Shown: in pieces, positions 22,490 to 31,821 of the stretch
Layout of the letters: every line of letters begins with the position of its first letter
Position numbering within the stretch: position 1 is the stretch's first letter
DNA from: Massilia sp. Root335
Lineage (GTDB): Bacteria > Pseudomonadota > Gammaproteobacteria > Burkholderiales > Burkholderiaceae_D
NCBI RefSeq assembly: GCF_001425685.1
Contig: NZ_LMCY01000012.1
Location: 134,223 to 198,222 of the forward strand
DNA: 64,000 nucleotides
Reading direction: 5' to 3'
Made by a program: the position numbers and the translations under genes
The notes under the pieces: generated by a model
What the model was told of the DNA's origin: nothing
Databases searched by the model: none
What the model saw: the letters and a program-made list of their open reading frames with translations, nothing else

Positions 22490-23531
22490 CCTTCGCCTCC
22501 TCCGCCGGCGCCTGCGGCTCCCCGGGCGTGGCGCCGACGGCTTCGTCGTCTTCCTCGCCGTACTCCGTGTCGAACGCTTTCGCATCGAGCCCGATCTGGC
22601 ACAGCCAGCGCACCATCACGGGAATCGACCCGTGCGTGACGATGACCTGCTGCGCGCCGGTGGCGTGGATCGCGTCCAGCAGGCCGGGCCAGTCGGCGTG
22701 GTCGGACAGCACGAAGCCGCGGTCGACGCCGCGCCGCCGGCGTGCGCCGCGCAGCAGCATCCAGCCGCTGGCGAAGGCGTCGCCGTAGTCGCCGAAGCGG
22801 CGGGTCCACGGCGAGCCGGACGCCGACGGCGGCGCCAGCACGAGCGCGTTCTTCAGGTCCGCCTTGTCCGTCTCGCTGACGAGCTGCGTGTGCGGCAGCG
22901 CCACGCCGCCCTCGCGGTAGATCCGGTTCAGCGGCTCGACGGCGCCGTGGCAGACGATCGGACCGATCGAGGGATCGAGGCCGCAGAGCAGGCGCTGCGC
23001 CTTGCCGAACGCATAGGCGTACAGGATGCTCGTGCGGCCCTCGCCCGCATTGCGGCGCCACCAGCGGTTGATCTCGTCGAACACGTCCTGCTGCGGGTCC
23101 CAGCGGTAGATCGGCAGGCCGAACGTGGATTCCGTGATGAAGGTATGGCAGCGCACGGCTTCGAACGGCGCGCAGGTGGCGTCCGGCTCGACCTTGTAGT
23201 CGCCCGACGCCACCCAGATCTCGCCTTCGTACTCCATCCGGACCTGGGCGGAGCCGAGGACGTGGCCGGCCGGATGCAGCGAGATCGTCACGCCGTTGTG
23301 AACGACGCGCTCGCCGTAGCCGATGCCGTCGATGTTGATGTCCTGGCCGAGCCGCGACCTGAGGATGCCGATACTTTGCACCGACGCCAGGTAGTGCTTG
23401 TGGCCCCAGCGCGCATGGTCGCCGTGCGCATGGGTGATGACGGCCCGGTCGACCGGCCGCCACGGGTCGATGTAGAACTGGCCCGGCACACAGTACAGCC
23501 CTTCCTTGCGTACGACGACCATGTCTCCCAT
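22482..23531 (-). CDS. Ligase-associated MBL-fold DNA exonuclease
   Basis: This 349-residue metallo-beta-lactamase/beta-CASP protein has the metal motif HAHGDHARWG, GDYKVEPD, and later LSDHADWPGLL. Members encoded with ATP-dependent ligase and Lhr helicase are annotated as ligase-associated DNA exonuclease, and resemble SNM1/Artemis and mRNA 3'-end processing factors. The start at 23531 is chosen because GGGGAGG lies about 10 bp upstream; the in-frame ATG at 23522 has poor spacing. The C-terminus is Glu/Ala-rich. It lies 19 bp downstream of recQ. Confidence 0.9.
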   Translation of the reverse strand: MGDMVVVRKEGLYCVPGQFYIDPWRPVDRAVITHAHGDHARWGHKHYLASVQSIGILRSRLGQDINIDGIGYGERVVHNGVTISLHPAGHVLGSAQVRMEYEGEIWVASGDYKVEPDATCAPFEAVRCHTFITESTFGLPIYRWDPQQDVFDEINRWWRRNAGEGRTSILYAYAFGKAQRLLCGLDPSIGPIVCHGAVEPLNRIYREGGVALPHTQLVSETDKADLKNALVLAPPSASGSPWTRRFGDYGDAFASGWMLLRGARRRRGVDRGFVLSDHADWPGLLDAIHATGAQQVIVTHGSIPVMVRWLCQIGLDAKAFDTEYGEEDDEAVGATPGEPQAPAEEAKDA

Positions 23532-23550
23532 GCGGTTGGCGTCCTCCCCG

Positions 23551-25263
23551 TCAGGCCGGGCTGACGAAACCGGCGACGAAGGCGCGCTGCTCGCCGTCCG
23601 GGAATGCGATGTTGACCTGGTCCCCGGCCACGGACAGCACGATGCCGTCGCCATATTTGGGCACCGTCACGCGCGCGCCCGCGTCGAACGCGGGCGCGGG
23701 CGGCGCGTCGCTGTCCGGCTCGCGGTCGAATTCGTCGTCGCGGATGTCGATGTCGTCGAGCAGCACGGCGGCCGGCGGATTCAGGCAGTTGTCGCAGCGG
23801 CAGCACTTCTCGAAGCCTTCGACCTCGTCGCCGAAATAGTCGAGCAGCAGCTTCCAGCGGCAGAAGCCGCTGACGGCATACGACACCATCTGCTCCAGCG
23901 CTTCCTTGTCGCGCTCCTGCTTCTGGCGGTAGATCTCGGCCAGCGCCGCGAACACCTTGTCGGCCGGTTCCGCGCTGCCGAGGGCATACGCGAGCTTGCG
24001 GTTCTGGCGCAGCAGCTTCGCATCCTTCAACAGCTTCAGGCAGACTTTCACGTGCGGCCCGGCGAGGTCGCCCGTGACGTCGCCGACCCGGTCCGGCGTG
24101 GCCGCCTCGTTCTCGGCCAGTACGCGCACGGCCTCGTACACGGTGCGGATTTCGTCAGCCGTCGGGTAGTGCTTGACGAGGAAGAACTGCTGCACGCGCT
24201 TGTCGTCCTGCAGGAACAGCAGGGTGCAGCTGGCGTCCTGGCCGTCGCGGCCCGCGCGGCCGGATTCCTGGTAATAGGCTTCCAGGTTGGCCGGAATCTG
24301 CAGGTGGACGACGAAGCGCGTGTCCGGCTTGTCGATGCCCATGCCGAACGCGTTCGTCGCCACCATCACGCGCCGCTCGCCGCTCATGAACAGGTCCTGG
24401 TTCGCGCGCCGCTCGCTGGCTGCCAGCTTGCCGTGGTAGAGCGTGACGGATTCGCCGGCGTCCAGCAGCACCTGGTGCATCTCCTCGGCCGCCTTGACGG
24501 TGGCCGCGTAGACGATGCCCGTCCCTGCCGTCGCGCGCACGAGGCGCAGCGCCTCCTCCAGCTTTTCGGCGGGGTTCGTCACCTGCACGACGCCGTAGTG
24601 CAGGTTCGGCCGGTAGATGCCCGTGTTGATGACCTTCATGCGCGGGCGGTTCAGTTGCCGGCCGATGTCGTCGACGACGTCCTCCGTGGCCGTCGCCGTC
24701 AGCGCCAGCACGGGCGGGCTTCCCAGCGCGTCGATCGCGCCGGCCATCTCGAGGTAGGCCGGCCGGAAGTCGTGGCCCCATTGCGAGATGCAATGGGCTT
24801 CGTCGACGACGACGAGGGCGATGCACACCGGCTTGAGCACGTCGACGAAGTCCGGCATGGCGAGCCGCTCGGGCGTGCAGAACACGATCTCGCAGCGCCC
24901 CTCGGCGATCGCGGCCAGCGCCGTCCGCTCCTCCTCGGCCGACAGGCTGCTGTTGACCTGCGCGGCGCGGATGCCGAGTTCACCGAGCTTTTCCAGCTGG
25001 TCCTTCATCAGCGAGATCAGCGGCGAGACGACGACCGTCATGCCGCCCATGATGCGGGCGGGGATCTGGTAGCACAGCGATTTGCCGCTGCCGGTGGGCA
25101 TGATCGCCAGCGTGTCCTTGCCGTCGAGGACGCTGTCGATGACGCGCTGCTGGCCGTCGCGCAGGTGTTCGATGCCGAACACGTCATGCAGCAGGCGCCG
25201 GATGGTGTTGCGGCGGACCGCGAGCACGCCGTTGTGGAGGAGTTTGGGGTCGTGGGTCGTCAT
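23551..25263 (-). CDS. recQ: RecQ-family ATP-dependent DNA helicase
   Basis: A 3'-5' helicase of 570 residues. It has Walker A Lys61 (MPTGSGKSLCYQ), a DEAH box (VVDEAHCISQWGHDF), SAT-type motif III (ALTATAT), motif VI (QESGRAGRDG) and a zinc-binding cluster (CCRCDNCL). The usual C-terminal HRDC domain is absent. In its place is a short SH3-like segment (VPKYGDGIVLSVAGDQVNIAF), similar to the C-terminal beta domain of UvrD/PcrA helicases. It is the first gene of the repair operon, 19 bp before the exonuclease gene, so it probably works with the ligase set. Confidence 0.93.
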   Translation of the reverse strand: MTTHDPKLLHNGVLAVRRNTIRRLLHDVFGIEHLRDGQQRVIDSVLDGKDTLAIMPTGSGKSLCYQIPARIMGGMTVVVSPLISLMKDQLEKLGELGIRAAQVNSSLSAEEERTALAAIAEGRCEIVFCTPERLAMPDFVDVLKPVCIALVVVDEAHCISQWGHDFRPAYLEMAGAIDALGSPPVLALTATATEDVVDDIGRQLNRPRMKVINTGIYRPNLHYGVVQVTNPAEKLEEALRLVRATAGTGIVYAATVKAAEEMHQVLLDAGESVTLYHGKLAASERRANQDLFMSGERRVMVATNAFGMGIDKPDTRFVVHLQIPANLEAYYQESGRAGRDGQDASCTLLFLQDDKRVQQFFLVKHYPTADEIRTVYEAVRVLAENEAATPDRVGDVTGDLAGPHVKVCLKLLKDAKLLRQNRKLAYALGSAEPADKVFAALAEIYRQKQERDKEALEQMVSYAVSGFCRWKLLLDYFGDEVEGFEKCCRCDNCLNPPAAVLLDDIDIRDDEFDREPDSDAPPAPAFDAGARVTVPKYGDGIVLSVAGDQVNIAFPDGEQRAFVAGFVSPA

Positions 25264-25476
25264 GATGAACCCACTCTAAGCCTGAGCACGGCGACACGCC
25301 ATAGGACGCAACCTACAGCCACCGTAGGAGCGCTACGACGAGCTACCACAACCGCTCATACAGTGTCACGAGGCTTATTCCTACAGCACGACGGATTGCC
25401 AGCCGATAGTTTCCATGAAGCATACGACCTACCATGATATCAACACGACAGCATTCCGCACTCCCGGAGGTTCATC

Positions 25477-25596
25477 ATGACCCGCATGTTCCCGACAGCC
25501 TGGACCGCAGCCTTCATCGCCCTCACGAGCACGGCGACGTGGCTGCTGTGCGCAACCGACGCACTGGGCGGCGTGCCGCCGCTGTTCTTTCACTGA
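25477..25596 (+). CDS. Small single-span membrane peptide (hypothetical)
   Basis: A 39-codon frame with a strong GGAGG site 8 bp upstream of its ATG. The product is mostly one hydrophobic segment (WTAAFIALTSTATWLLCA) with a short tail. I recognise no family. The ribosome site and membrane-span pattern argue it is translated, but the size leaves doubt. It faces away from recQ. Confidence 0.45.
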   Translation: MTRMFPTAWTAAFIALTSTATWLLCATDALGGVPPLFFH

Positions 25597-25819
25597 CGAT
25601 GCAGCACCGTACCGCTGTGCCGGCCATGTGCCGGCGTACCCGCGTTTCGCTCTCCGCCTGAACCGCGTGCGGCCCGCTGGGGCTGCCCGCGCGCGTCCGC
25701 TGCACCGTCCACCGCATGACCCGCCGCAGCGCACCCGCCGCGGCTTGACATATTTGTTACAAATTAGCAGTTGAACAACACGAAGAAGGCCGCCATACCT
25801 GTGGCAGGAGGACTCATCC

Positions 25820-26221
25820 ATGAAGTACGCTCTGTTATACGACGATGACGCGGCCGCGCGCCGCCACAGCGCCACCCTGCTCAAGTCGCTCGGCTACGCG
25901 GTTGCCGAGGCGGCGACGGCCCAGGCGGCGCTGAACGCCACACGGGCGCTGCACTTCGATGTGATCCTCACTGCGAGCGCGCACGCCGACGGCGAGCGGC
26001 GCGCGCTGCCGGGCGAGCTGTCGCGCCTGGCGCCCGACACGCCCACGATCCTCCTGCTGGACGACGACGAACCGTTCCCCCCGCTGTACGCCGCGTTCAG
26101 CGCCACCGTCACCAAACCGGTCACGGTGCGTGCCCTGCGCCATGCGCTGGAGTTCGGGCTGGACGGCCTGGGCGCCCGGCCCGTGCCGCCCGCAGTCCGG
26201 TACGAGCGGCGCGTGGGCTAG
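25820..26221 (+). CDS. Degenerate receiver-domain protein
   Basis: This 133-residue protein has the receiver fold landmarks: an acidic cluster (LLYDDDAAARR) at the N-terminus and the conserved Lys-Pro (VTKPVTVRAL) near the end. The phosphoacceptor position after FDVIL is Thr-Ala rather than Asp, so it cannot be phosphorylated in the normal way. It is a stand-alone pseudo-receiver with no output domain. A strong AGGAGG ribosome site precedes the ATG. It may act as a protein-protein decoy or adaptor (inference). Confidence 0.75.
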   Translation: MKYALLYDDDAAARRHSATLLKSLGYAVAEAATAQAALNATRALHFDVILTASAHADGERRALPGELSRLAPDTPTILLLDDDEPFPPLYAAFSATVTKPVTVRALRHALEFGLDGLGARPVPPAVRYERRVG

Positions 26222-26835
26222 GCGCCCGTCCGCCACCGCCCGCCCATCCCGCATAAATACATTAAGTGAATTGTAGACAACACTCTTTGGTTTGATCGGC
26301 GGCTTGCGCCGGCATAAGATATTTGCAACAAAAACTGTTATCGCAAACATTAAGTATTAAAATAACAGTTAAAAACATGACGCCGCTTTCCCTGTCGTCC
26401 GCATGCTTCTTTTCTTCATCGTCGAGCCTGATGTTCCCGATAACATCCGGGCCTCGCGCGCACGCCGGATCGCGCAGCAAAACAAGACAAATAATCGGAG
26501 GAGATATGCTGCAGGTATATTCGAAGACCGTTATCCCACGACGTCGACAGGGCCCGATCCGCATCGCGCGCGGCCCGCAACGCTGATCCGGCAACAACGC
26601 AATCGCACAATTTGATGGTCGTGCCTGGCCTCCCGGCCAGGTGCCGCCTTCGCTCGCCCGTGCGATCGCCAGAACTCTCCTGAACCCGCAATCGGGCTTT
26701 CCCGCCCGGTGCCCCGGTACGGCCGGACAGCGCATTGCTGCCGGCATGCAGTCACGCGGTTTGCAGCAAGCAGCAGTGGACTCCGGGGCCGCCTGTGCGC
26801 GCCTCGGGCATTCAACCCGAACCATGGAGATGTTC
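26222..26835. other. Region upstream of the GH30 xylanase
   Basis: 614 bp. The part at 26260-26420 is AT-rich and likely regulatory for the xylanase. A GC-rich hairpin (stem 26624-26630 with 26635-26641, loop TCCC) has no T-run. A 26-codon frame with strong ribosome site is at 26506-26586. No larger gene is convincing, although the xylanase frame is open upstream to 26641. Confidence 0.45.
26506..26586 (+). CDS. Possible 26-residue leader peptide
   Basis: An ATG at 26506 follows GGAGGA with 3-4 base spacing. The peptide (MLQVYSKTVIPRRRQ...) is basic and resembles nothing known. It lies 250 bp ahead of the xylanase. The strong ribosome site is the only support. Confidence 0.25.
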   Translation: MLQVYSKTVIPRRRQGPIRIARGPQR

Positions 26836-28074
26836 ATGACCAACGCTTTATCGCGCGCCACCCGGCGCGCCGCATCGGCTTCCCTCCTCGCTGGCGCACT
26901 CGCCGCCCTGGCGACCTGCGCATCGGCGCAGACCGTCGCCATCAACCCGGGCACGACCTACCAGACCGTGCGTGGATTCGGCGGCTTCAGCGGGGCCGGC
27001 TGGGCGGCCGAACTGACCAGCGCCCAGGTCGACGCCGCGTTCGGCACCGCCACGGGCCAGATCGGCCTGTCCATCATGCGCATCCGAATCGATCCCGATT
27101 CCAGCAAGTGGTCGACCCAGCTCGCGTCAGCGCAACTGGCCAAGGCCAAAGGCGCGCTCCTGTTCGCCACGCCATGGTCGCCGCCGGCGAGCATGAAGAC
27201 CAACAACAGCGTCATCTCGGGGCGCCTGGCGTCGAGCCACTATGCGGATTACGCGACCCACCTGCTGAATTTCGCGAGCACCATGCAGGCGGGCGGCGCC
27301 GCCCTCTACGGCTTTTCGATCCAGAACGAACCGGATTACGATCCGGGCACCTACGAAAGCTGCCTGTGGAATTCGACCGAATTCATCAACTTCCTGGCCG
27401 GCCAGGGATCGCGTTTCGGCAGCTACAAGGTGATGGCGCCCGAGTCCTTCAACTTCAGCAAGACGCTGACGGACCCGATCCTCAACAGCGCGACGGCCGC
27501 ACCGCAGTTCGACATCGTTGCCGGCCATCTGTACGGCGTCAGTCCGAGCGATTATCCGCTGGCGCGTTCCAAGGGCAAGGAGTTGTGGATGACCGAGCAC
27601 TACACGGACAGCACGTCCGACGCCAACGACTGGTCGAAGGCGCTGCCGGTGGCGCTGGAACTGCACAACAGCATGGTGTCGAACTACAGCGCCTACGTGT
27701 GGTGGTACATCCGCCGCAGTTACGGCCTGCTGACGGAGGACGGCAAGGTGAGCAAGCGCGGCTACATCATGTCGCAGTTCGCGAAATACGTCCGCCCCGG
27801 CGCCACGCGCATCGCCGCGACGGAAAAGCCGTACAGCGACGTCTACGTCACGGCGTTCAAGACCAGCGCCGGAAAACTGGTCGTCGTGGCGATCAACAAC
27901 GGCACGTCCCAGCGCCAGTTGCAGCTGCAGGCGGGCAGCGCGGCCACGAGCTTCACGAAGTACCGCACCACCTCGGCCGACAACGACGGCTACGCGGGCC
28001 AGTACACGGTCACGGGCGGCGTGGCGACCGCGTACATCGATCCCGGCAGCGTCAACACATTCGTCGGCCAGTGA
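26836..28074 (+). CDS. Secreted GH30 (subfamily 8-type) glucuronoxylanase
   Basis: This 412-residue protein resembles XynC-type glucuronoarabinoxylan endo-1,4-beta-xylanases, which cut xylan at sites set by glucuronic acid side groups. It has a signal peptide (about 1-31, ending CASA), then VAINPGTTYQTVRGFGGFSG, the acid/base Glu in SIQNEPDY and the nucleophile Glu in WMTEHYTD. The C-terminal beta-sandwich side domain carries KLVVVAINNGTSQ. The start at 26836 is preferred because GGAG lies 6 bp upstream; ATGs at 26824 and 26830 are too close to it. A decayed relative follows at once, and a polysaccharide-use region lies 27 kb away. Confidence 0.9.
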   Translation: MTNALSRATRRAASASLLAGALAALATCASAQTVAINPGTTYQTVRGFGGFSGAGWAAELTSAQVDAAFGTATGQIGLSIMRIRIDPDSSKWSTQLASAQLAKAKGALLFATPWSPPASMKTNNSVISGRLASSHYADYATHLLNFASTMQAGGAALYGFSIQNEPDYDPGTYESCLWNSTEFINFLAGQGSRFGSYKVMAPESFNFSKTLTDPILNSATAAPQFDIVAGHLYGVSPSDYPLARSKGKELWMTEHYTDSTSDANDWSKALPVALELHNSMVSNYSAYVWWYIRRSYGLLTEDGKVSKRGYIMSQFAKYVRPGATRIAATEKPYSDVYVTAFKTSAGKLVVVAINNGTSQRQLQLQAGSAATSFTKYRTTSADNDGYAGQYTVTGGVATAYIDPGSVNTFVGQ

Positions 28075-28111
28075 CCGCCCCGACGACAATTCATGACGAG
28101 AAGAGAACGGC

Positions 28112-28391
28112 ATGTTGAAAAGCTGTCCGGCACGATCGGGAGGGTCCCTGCTGGGCGCGGCGCTCACGGTGCTCACGGTGCTCGCGGTGCCCGGGCCATG
28201 GCCCGGACGGTCGCCATTGACCCGGGCACGACCTACCGGGTGATCCGCGGGTTCGCGGGCATAACGGGGCCGGCTGGATTGCCGACCTGACGGCCATGCT
28301 GGCGAAGGCGAAAGGCGTCACGCTGTTCGCCGCTGGCCTGATGCTGGTGGCGCTGGGCCTGCGGCGGCGGCGCGGCGTCAGGCGGCGATGA
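28112..28391 (+). pseudogene. Remnant GH30 copy with big internal deletion and membrane-anchor-like tail
   Basis: Three consecutive frames read as one broken gene. First a signal peptide from the ATG at 28112 (SLLGAALTVLTVLAV); then, shifted, from about 28198 RTVAIDPGTTYRVIRGF, clearly like the neighbouring xylanase N-terminus; then, shifted by one base, AGWIADLTAMLAKAKGVTLFA, which joins two segments far apart in the intact enzyme; and finally AGLMLVALGLRRRRG, a short hydrophobic run plus arginines like the end of PEP-CTERM-type proteins. Both catalytic glutamates are lost. It overlaps the 3' end of the minus-strand hydrolase gene by 14 bp. Confidence 0.7.
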
Positions 28392-29226
28392 ACCGGCGCA
28401 GCCGCGCGAACGCCGCATCGGGCGCGTCGCGCCACACCCCGTGGCCGCAGCCGTCGAAGCGGGCGAACTCGACGAGATGCGGCGGCAGCGCGGCGACCGT
28501 ATCGAGCGCGTCGTCGAGCGTGCAGACCGGATCGAGCTCGCCCGCCAGCACGAGCACCGGGCACCGCGCGTGCGCCAGGCCCGGCAGCAGGTCGAACGTC
28601 TGCTGCTCGCCGCCGGCCCAGGTGAACAGGATCTCGGGATTGAAAATGGCGCGCCGCGCGGCGTCCTTGCTCGTGGCCGGCGTCGCCGAATACAGCGGCT
28701 TGCATGCCTCGAGGTAGGGAGCGTACGTTGCCGCGCCGGGCGCCGTCCAGAACCGCTCGGCGGCGGCGCGCGCGGCCGGGCCGCCGAGGCGCTCGAACAT
28801 CGCGAGCTTGCGCGCCAGCCCGAGCCGGGACGACGTGCTCGACAGGACGACCTTGGCCGGATGGTGCGGATGCCGCGCCAGGTAGCGCTGCGCGACGAAG
28901 CCGCCGAACGACTGGCCGAGCACGATCGGCTTCTCGACGCCGAGCGCATCGCACAGGCGCACCACGTCGTCGGCGAAGGTGTCGAGCGTCCACTCCTCGC
29001 GCGGACGCGCGTCGCTCCGGCCATGGCCGCGATGGTCGTAATACACGATCTGGGCGACGTCGGCCAGGCGCGAGAACGCGGGCTTGAAGCTCGCGTGATC
29101 GTAGCCCGGCCCGCCATGCAGCAGCACCAGCGTCGGCTTGGCGCGCATCGCCGGCCCGTCCGGCACCAGGCCGGCGCCTTCGATGTCGACGAACAGTCGC
29201 ACACCGGGTTCGATAAGAATATTCAC
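28378..29226 (-). CDS. Alpha/beta hydrolase, proline iminopeptidase-like
   Basis: This 282-residue cytoplasmic alpha/beta-hydrolase has an HGGPGYDH oxyanion motif typical of prolyl iminopeptidase and related enzymes, the nucleophile elbow GQSFGG, an acidic residue in AGELDPV and a catalytic His in DGCGHGVW. It has no signal peptide. HGGPG suggests an aminopeptidase acting on N-terminal proline, but esterase-like functions are equally possible. The 3' end overlaps the decayed GH30 remnant, so the downstream region was rearranged. Confidence 0.85.
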   Translation of the reverse strand: MNILIEPGVRLFVDIEGAGLVPDGPAMRAKPTLVLLHGGPGYDHASFKPAFSRLADVAQIVYYDHRGHGRSDARPREEWTLDTFADDVVRLCDALGVEKPIVLGQSFGGFVAQRYLARHPHHPAKVVLSSTSSRLGLARKLAMFERLGGPAARAAAERFWTAPGAATYAPYLEACKPLYSATPATSKDAARRAIFNPEILFTWAGGEQQTFDLLPGLAHARCPVLVLAGELDPVCTLDDALDTVAALPPHLVEFARFDGCGHGVWRDAPDAAFARLRRFIAA

Positions 29227-29286
29227 AAGGCAATATTCTACGCGGGCCTGGCACGATAGCCAAACCCGCCGGACCGCGGGCCCGCG

Positions 29287-30864
29287 TTACGCCGCTTCCA
29301 CCGCCACCGGCATCCGGATCAGGTAATCGAACGCCGACAACGCCGCCTTCGCGCCATCGCCCGCCGCGATCACGATCTGCTTGAACGGCGTCGTGGTCGC
29401 ATCGCCCGCCGCGAACACGCCCGGCACATTGGTGCGGCCGTGCGCATCCACGACGATCTCGCCGAAGCGCGACAGTTCCACCGTGCCCTTGAGGAACTCG
29501 GTGTTCGGCACGAGGCCGATCTGGACGAACACGCCGGCCAGCGGCACGAGGTGCTCCTCGCCGGAGAGGCGGTCCTTGAACTTGATTCCGTTCACTTTGC
29601 TGCCGTCGCCGGTGATTTCCGTCGTCTGCGCGTTCACGTGGATCGTCACGTTCTTCAGGCTCTCGACCTTGTTGACGAGCACCGCATCCGCCTTCAGCTG
29701 CGGCGCGAATTCGACCAGGGTCACGTGCTCGACGATGCCCGCGAGGTCGATCGCCGCTTCCACGCCCGAGTTGCCGCCGCCGATGACCGCGACGCGCTTG
29801 CCCTTGTACAGCGGGCCGTCGCAGTGCGGGCAATAGTTCACGCCGGCGTTCTTGTATTCCTGCTCGCCCGGCACGTTCACGTTCCTCCAGCGCGCACCCG
29901 TCGACAGGATCACGGTGCTCGACTTCAGCGAGCCGCCGTTCGCGAACTGCACTTCGACCAGTTCGCCCGGCGCGGCCGGCGGGATGATCTTCGCGGCCGC
30001 CTGCTGCGTCATGATGTCGACGCCGTAGTGGCGCACCTGGGCTTCCAGCGCGGCGGCGAATTTCGGGCCGTCCGTTTCCAGCACGGAGATGTAGTTCTCG
30101 ATCGACATCGTGTCGTTCACCTGGCCGCCCATGCGTTCCGTCGCGATGCCGGTGCGGATGCCCTTGCGGGCCGCATACACGGCGGCCGCGGCGCCCGACG
30201 GGCCGCCGCCGACGATCAAGACGTCGTACGGGTCCTTCGCGTTCAGCTTCGCGGCGTCGCGGGCGCCGGCACCCTTGTCCAGCCTGGCGACGATCTCTTC
30301 GATCATCATGCGGCCCGAGCCGAACATCTCGCCGTTCAGGAACACCATCGGCACGGCCATCACCTTGCGCGCCTCGACTTCGGCCTGGAACGCGCCGCCT
30401 TCGATCACGGTCGTCTTCACGCGCGGGTTCAGGATCGCCATCAACGAGAGGGCCTGCACGACGTCCGGGCAGTTATGGCAGCTCAGCGACATGTACATCT
30501 CGAAGTCGTAGTCGCCGTCGAGCGCCTCGATGGCGGCGATCGTCTCGGCCTCGACTTTCGGCGGATGGCCGCCCGTCCACAGCAGCGCCAGCACCAGCGA
30601 CGTGAATTCGTGGCCCAGCGGCAGGCCGGCGAAGCGCAGGCGCGTGTCGGTGCCGGCGCGCCGCAGGGTGAACGACGGCTTGCGCGCATCGTTGCCGTCG
30701 GTGCGCAGCGTGATCTTGTCGGCGCGCAGGCCCTGGATCGTCTGCAACAGGTCGAGTGTCTGTTTCGACGTATCGCTATCGTCGAGCGAGGCGACGATCT
30801 CGAACGGTTGCTGGACGCGTTGCAGGTAGCCGGCGAGTTGGTTTTTCAGGTCTTGTTCGAGCAT
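29287..30864 (-). CDS. ahpF: Alkyl hydroperoxide reductase subunit F
   Basis: AhpF is the NADH-dependent flavoprotein disulphide reductase that recycles AhpC. The 525-residue form has the N-terminal redox pair Cys129/Cys132 (SCHNC), the FAD-binding GGGPSG near 219-224 and the second redox pair Cys345/Cys348 (YCPHC), matching the E. coli layout. The start [10 protein letters not shown] at 30862-30864 is family-typical and preceded by GAAAGGA. It lies downstream of ahpC on the same strand, with a 247-bp gap containing a repeat. Confidence 0.96.
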   Translation of the reverse strand: MLEQDLKNQLAGYLQRVQQPFEIVASLDDSDTSKQTLDLLQTIQGLRADKITLRTDGNDARKPSFTLRRAGTDTRLRFAGLPLGHEFTSLVLALLWTGGHPPKVEAETIAAIEALDGDYDFEMYMSLSCHNCPDVVQALSLMAILNPRVKTTVIEGGAFQAEVEARKVMAVPMVFLNGEMFGSGRMMIEEIVARLDKGAGARDAAKLNAKDPYDVLIVGGGPSGAAAAVYAARKGIRTGIATERMGGQVNDTMSIENYISVLETDGPKFAAALEAQVRHYGVDIMTQQAAAKIIPPAAPGELVEVQFANGGSLKSSTVILSTGARWRNVNVPGEQEYKNAGVNYCPHCDGPLYKGKRVAVIGGGNSGVEAAIDLAGIVEHVTLVEFAPQLKADAVLVNKVESLKNVTIHVNAQTTEITGDGSKVNGIKFKDRLSGEEHLVPLAGVFVQIGLVPNTEFLKGTVELSRFGEIVVDAHGRTNVPGVFAAGDATTTPFKQIVIAAGDGAKAALSAFDYLIRMPVAVEAA

Positions 30865-31077
30865 GATCGTATCCTTTCGTTCAGTCGTGTTCAGGCCGAT
30901 GCATCGCACACATGCGGACGCATCCATCCAATCTAAATAGTGAATCTGGAAGGCAGATCGACTAGCGAGATCGCCTGTCTTGCTGTGGCGGGCCCATTCC
31001 GGTTGGGCTCGTGGGGAGGGGGGCGGACACGAACCGCCCCTCGCGGTCCGTGCCTGGTACTACGGTGCTGCAGTATC

Positions 31078-31102
31078 GTAGGGTGGGCACCCTGTGCCCA
31101 CC
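31078..31102. repeat. Single 25-bp arm of the palindromic repeat family
   Basis: Identical to the arm at 9101-9125 except for one base (C to T). It lies in the ahpC-ahpF gap, just after the ahpC stop. Confidence 0.7.
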
Positions 31103-31111
31103 GCGCGTTAC

Positions 31112-31675
31112 TTAGATCTTGCCGACCAGGTCCAGCGACGGCTTCAGCGTTTCGGCGCCTTCGGTCCACTTGGCCGGGCAGACTTCGCCCGGGTGCGACG
31201 CGACGTACTGGGCGGCCTTCACTTTGCGCATCAGTTCGGAAGCGTCGCGGCCGATGCCGTTGTCGTGCACTTCCATGACCTTGATCTGGCCTTCCGGATT
31301 GATCACGAAGGTGCCGCGCAGGGCCAGGCCTTCTTCTTCGATCATGACTTCGAAATTGCGCGACAGCAGGCCGGTCGGGTCGCCGATCAGCGGGTAGTTG
31401 ACCTTCTTGATCGCTTCCGAGGTGTCATGCCATGCCTTGTGGGCGAAGTGGGTGTCGGTCGACACGCCGTAGACTTTCACGCCCATCTTGGCGAACTCCG
31501 GCTGGAAAGCAGCCAGGTCTTCCAGTTCGGTCGGGCAGACGAAAGTGAAGTCCGCCGGGTAGAACATCAGGACCGACCAGGTGCCCTTGAAGTCGGCTTC
31601 GGTCAGGTCGATGAACTTGCCTGCGTGGTAAGCGGTTGCTTTGAACGGCTTGATTTCGGTGTTGATGATGGACAT
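31112..31675 (-). CDS. ahpC: Peroxiredoxin AhpC
   Basis: A typical 2-Cys peroxiredoxin that reduces hydrogen peroxide and organic hydroperoxides and is recycled by AhpF. The 187-residue protein has peroxidatic Cys47 (FTFVCPTE) and resolving Cys166 (GEVCPAKW), as in E. coli. The start [11 protein letters not shown] at 31673-31675 is preceded by AGGAGT; an open extension upstream is not family-like. It is transcribed toward ahpF. Confidence 0.97.
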   Translation of the reverse strand: MSIINTEIKPFKATAYHAGKFIDLTEADFKGTWSVLMFYPADFTFVCPTELEDLAAFQPEFAKMGVKVYGVSTDTHFAHKAWHDTSEAIKKVNYPLIGDPTGLLSRNFEVMIEEEGLALRGTFVINPEGQIKVMEVHDNGIGRDASELMRKVKAAQYVASHPGEVCPAKWTEGAETLKPSLDLVGKI

Positions 31676-31787
31676 GCAGTACTCCTCTTTCGGGGTTAAA
31701 AAAATGCTCAGGTGCGTACTATACCTTGCGCACCCGTTCATGTGAAATTGATTGAACAGATTCTATCAATTGATTTTAGCTATCGCC

Positions 31788-31811
31788 GGGTGGGCACAAT
31801 GGTGCCCACCC
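31788..31811. repeat. Diverged arm of the palindromic repeat
   Basis: A 10-bp perfect stem GGGTGGGCAC/GTGCCCACCC with a 4-base loop (AATG), clearly related to the repeats at 9101 and 31078. It lies just after the REC/histidine kinase stop and may also act as a weak transcription stop there. Confidence 0.55.
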
Positions 31812-31821
31812 AACGGAGATA

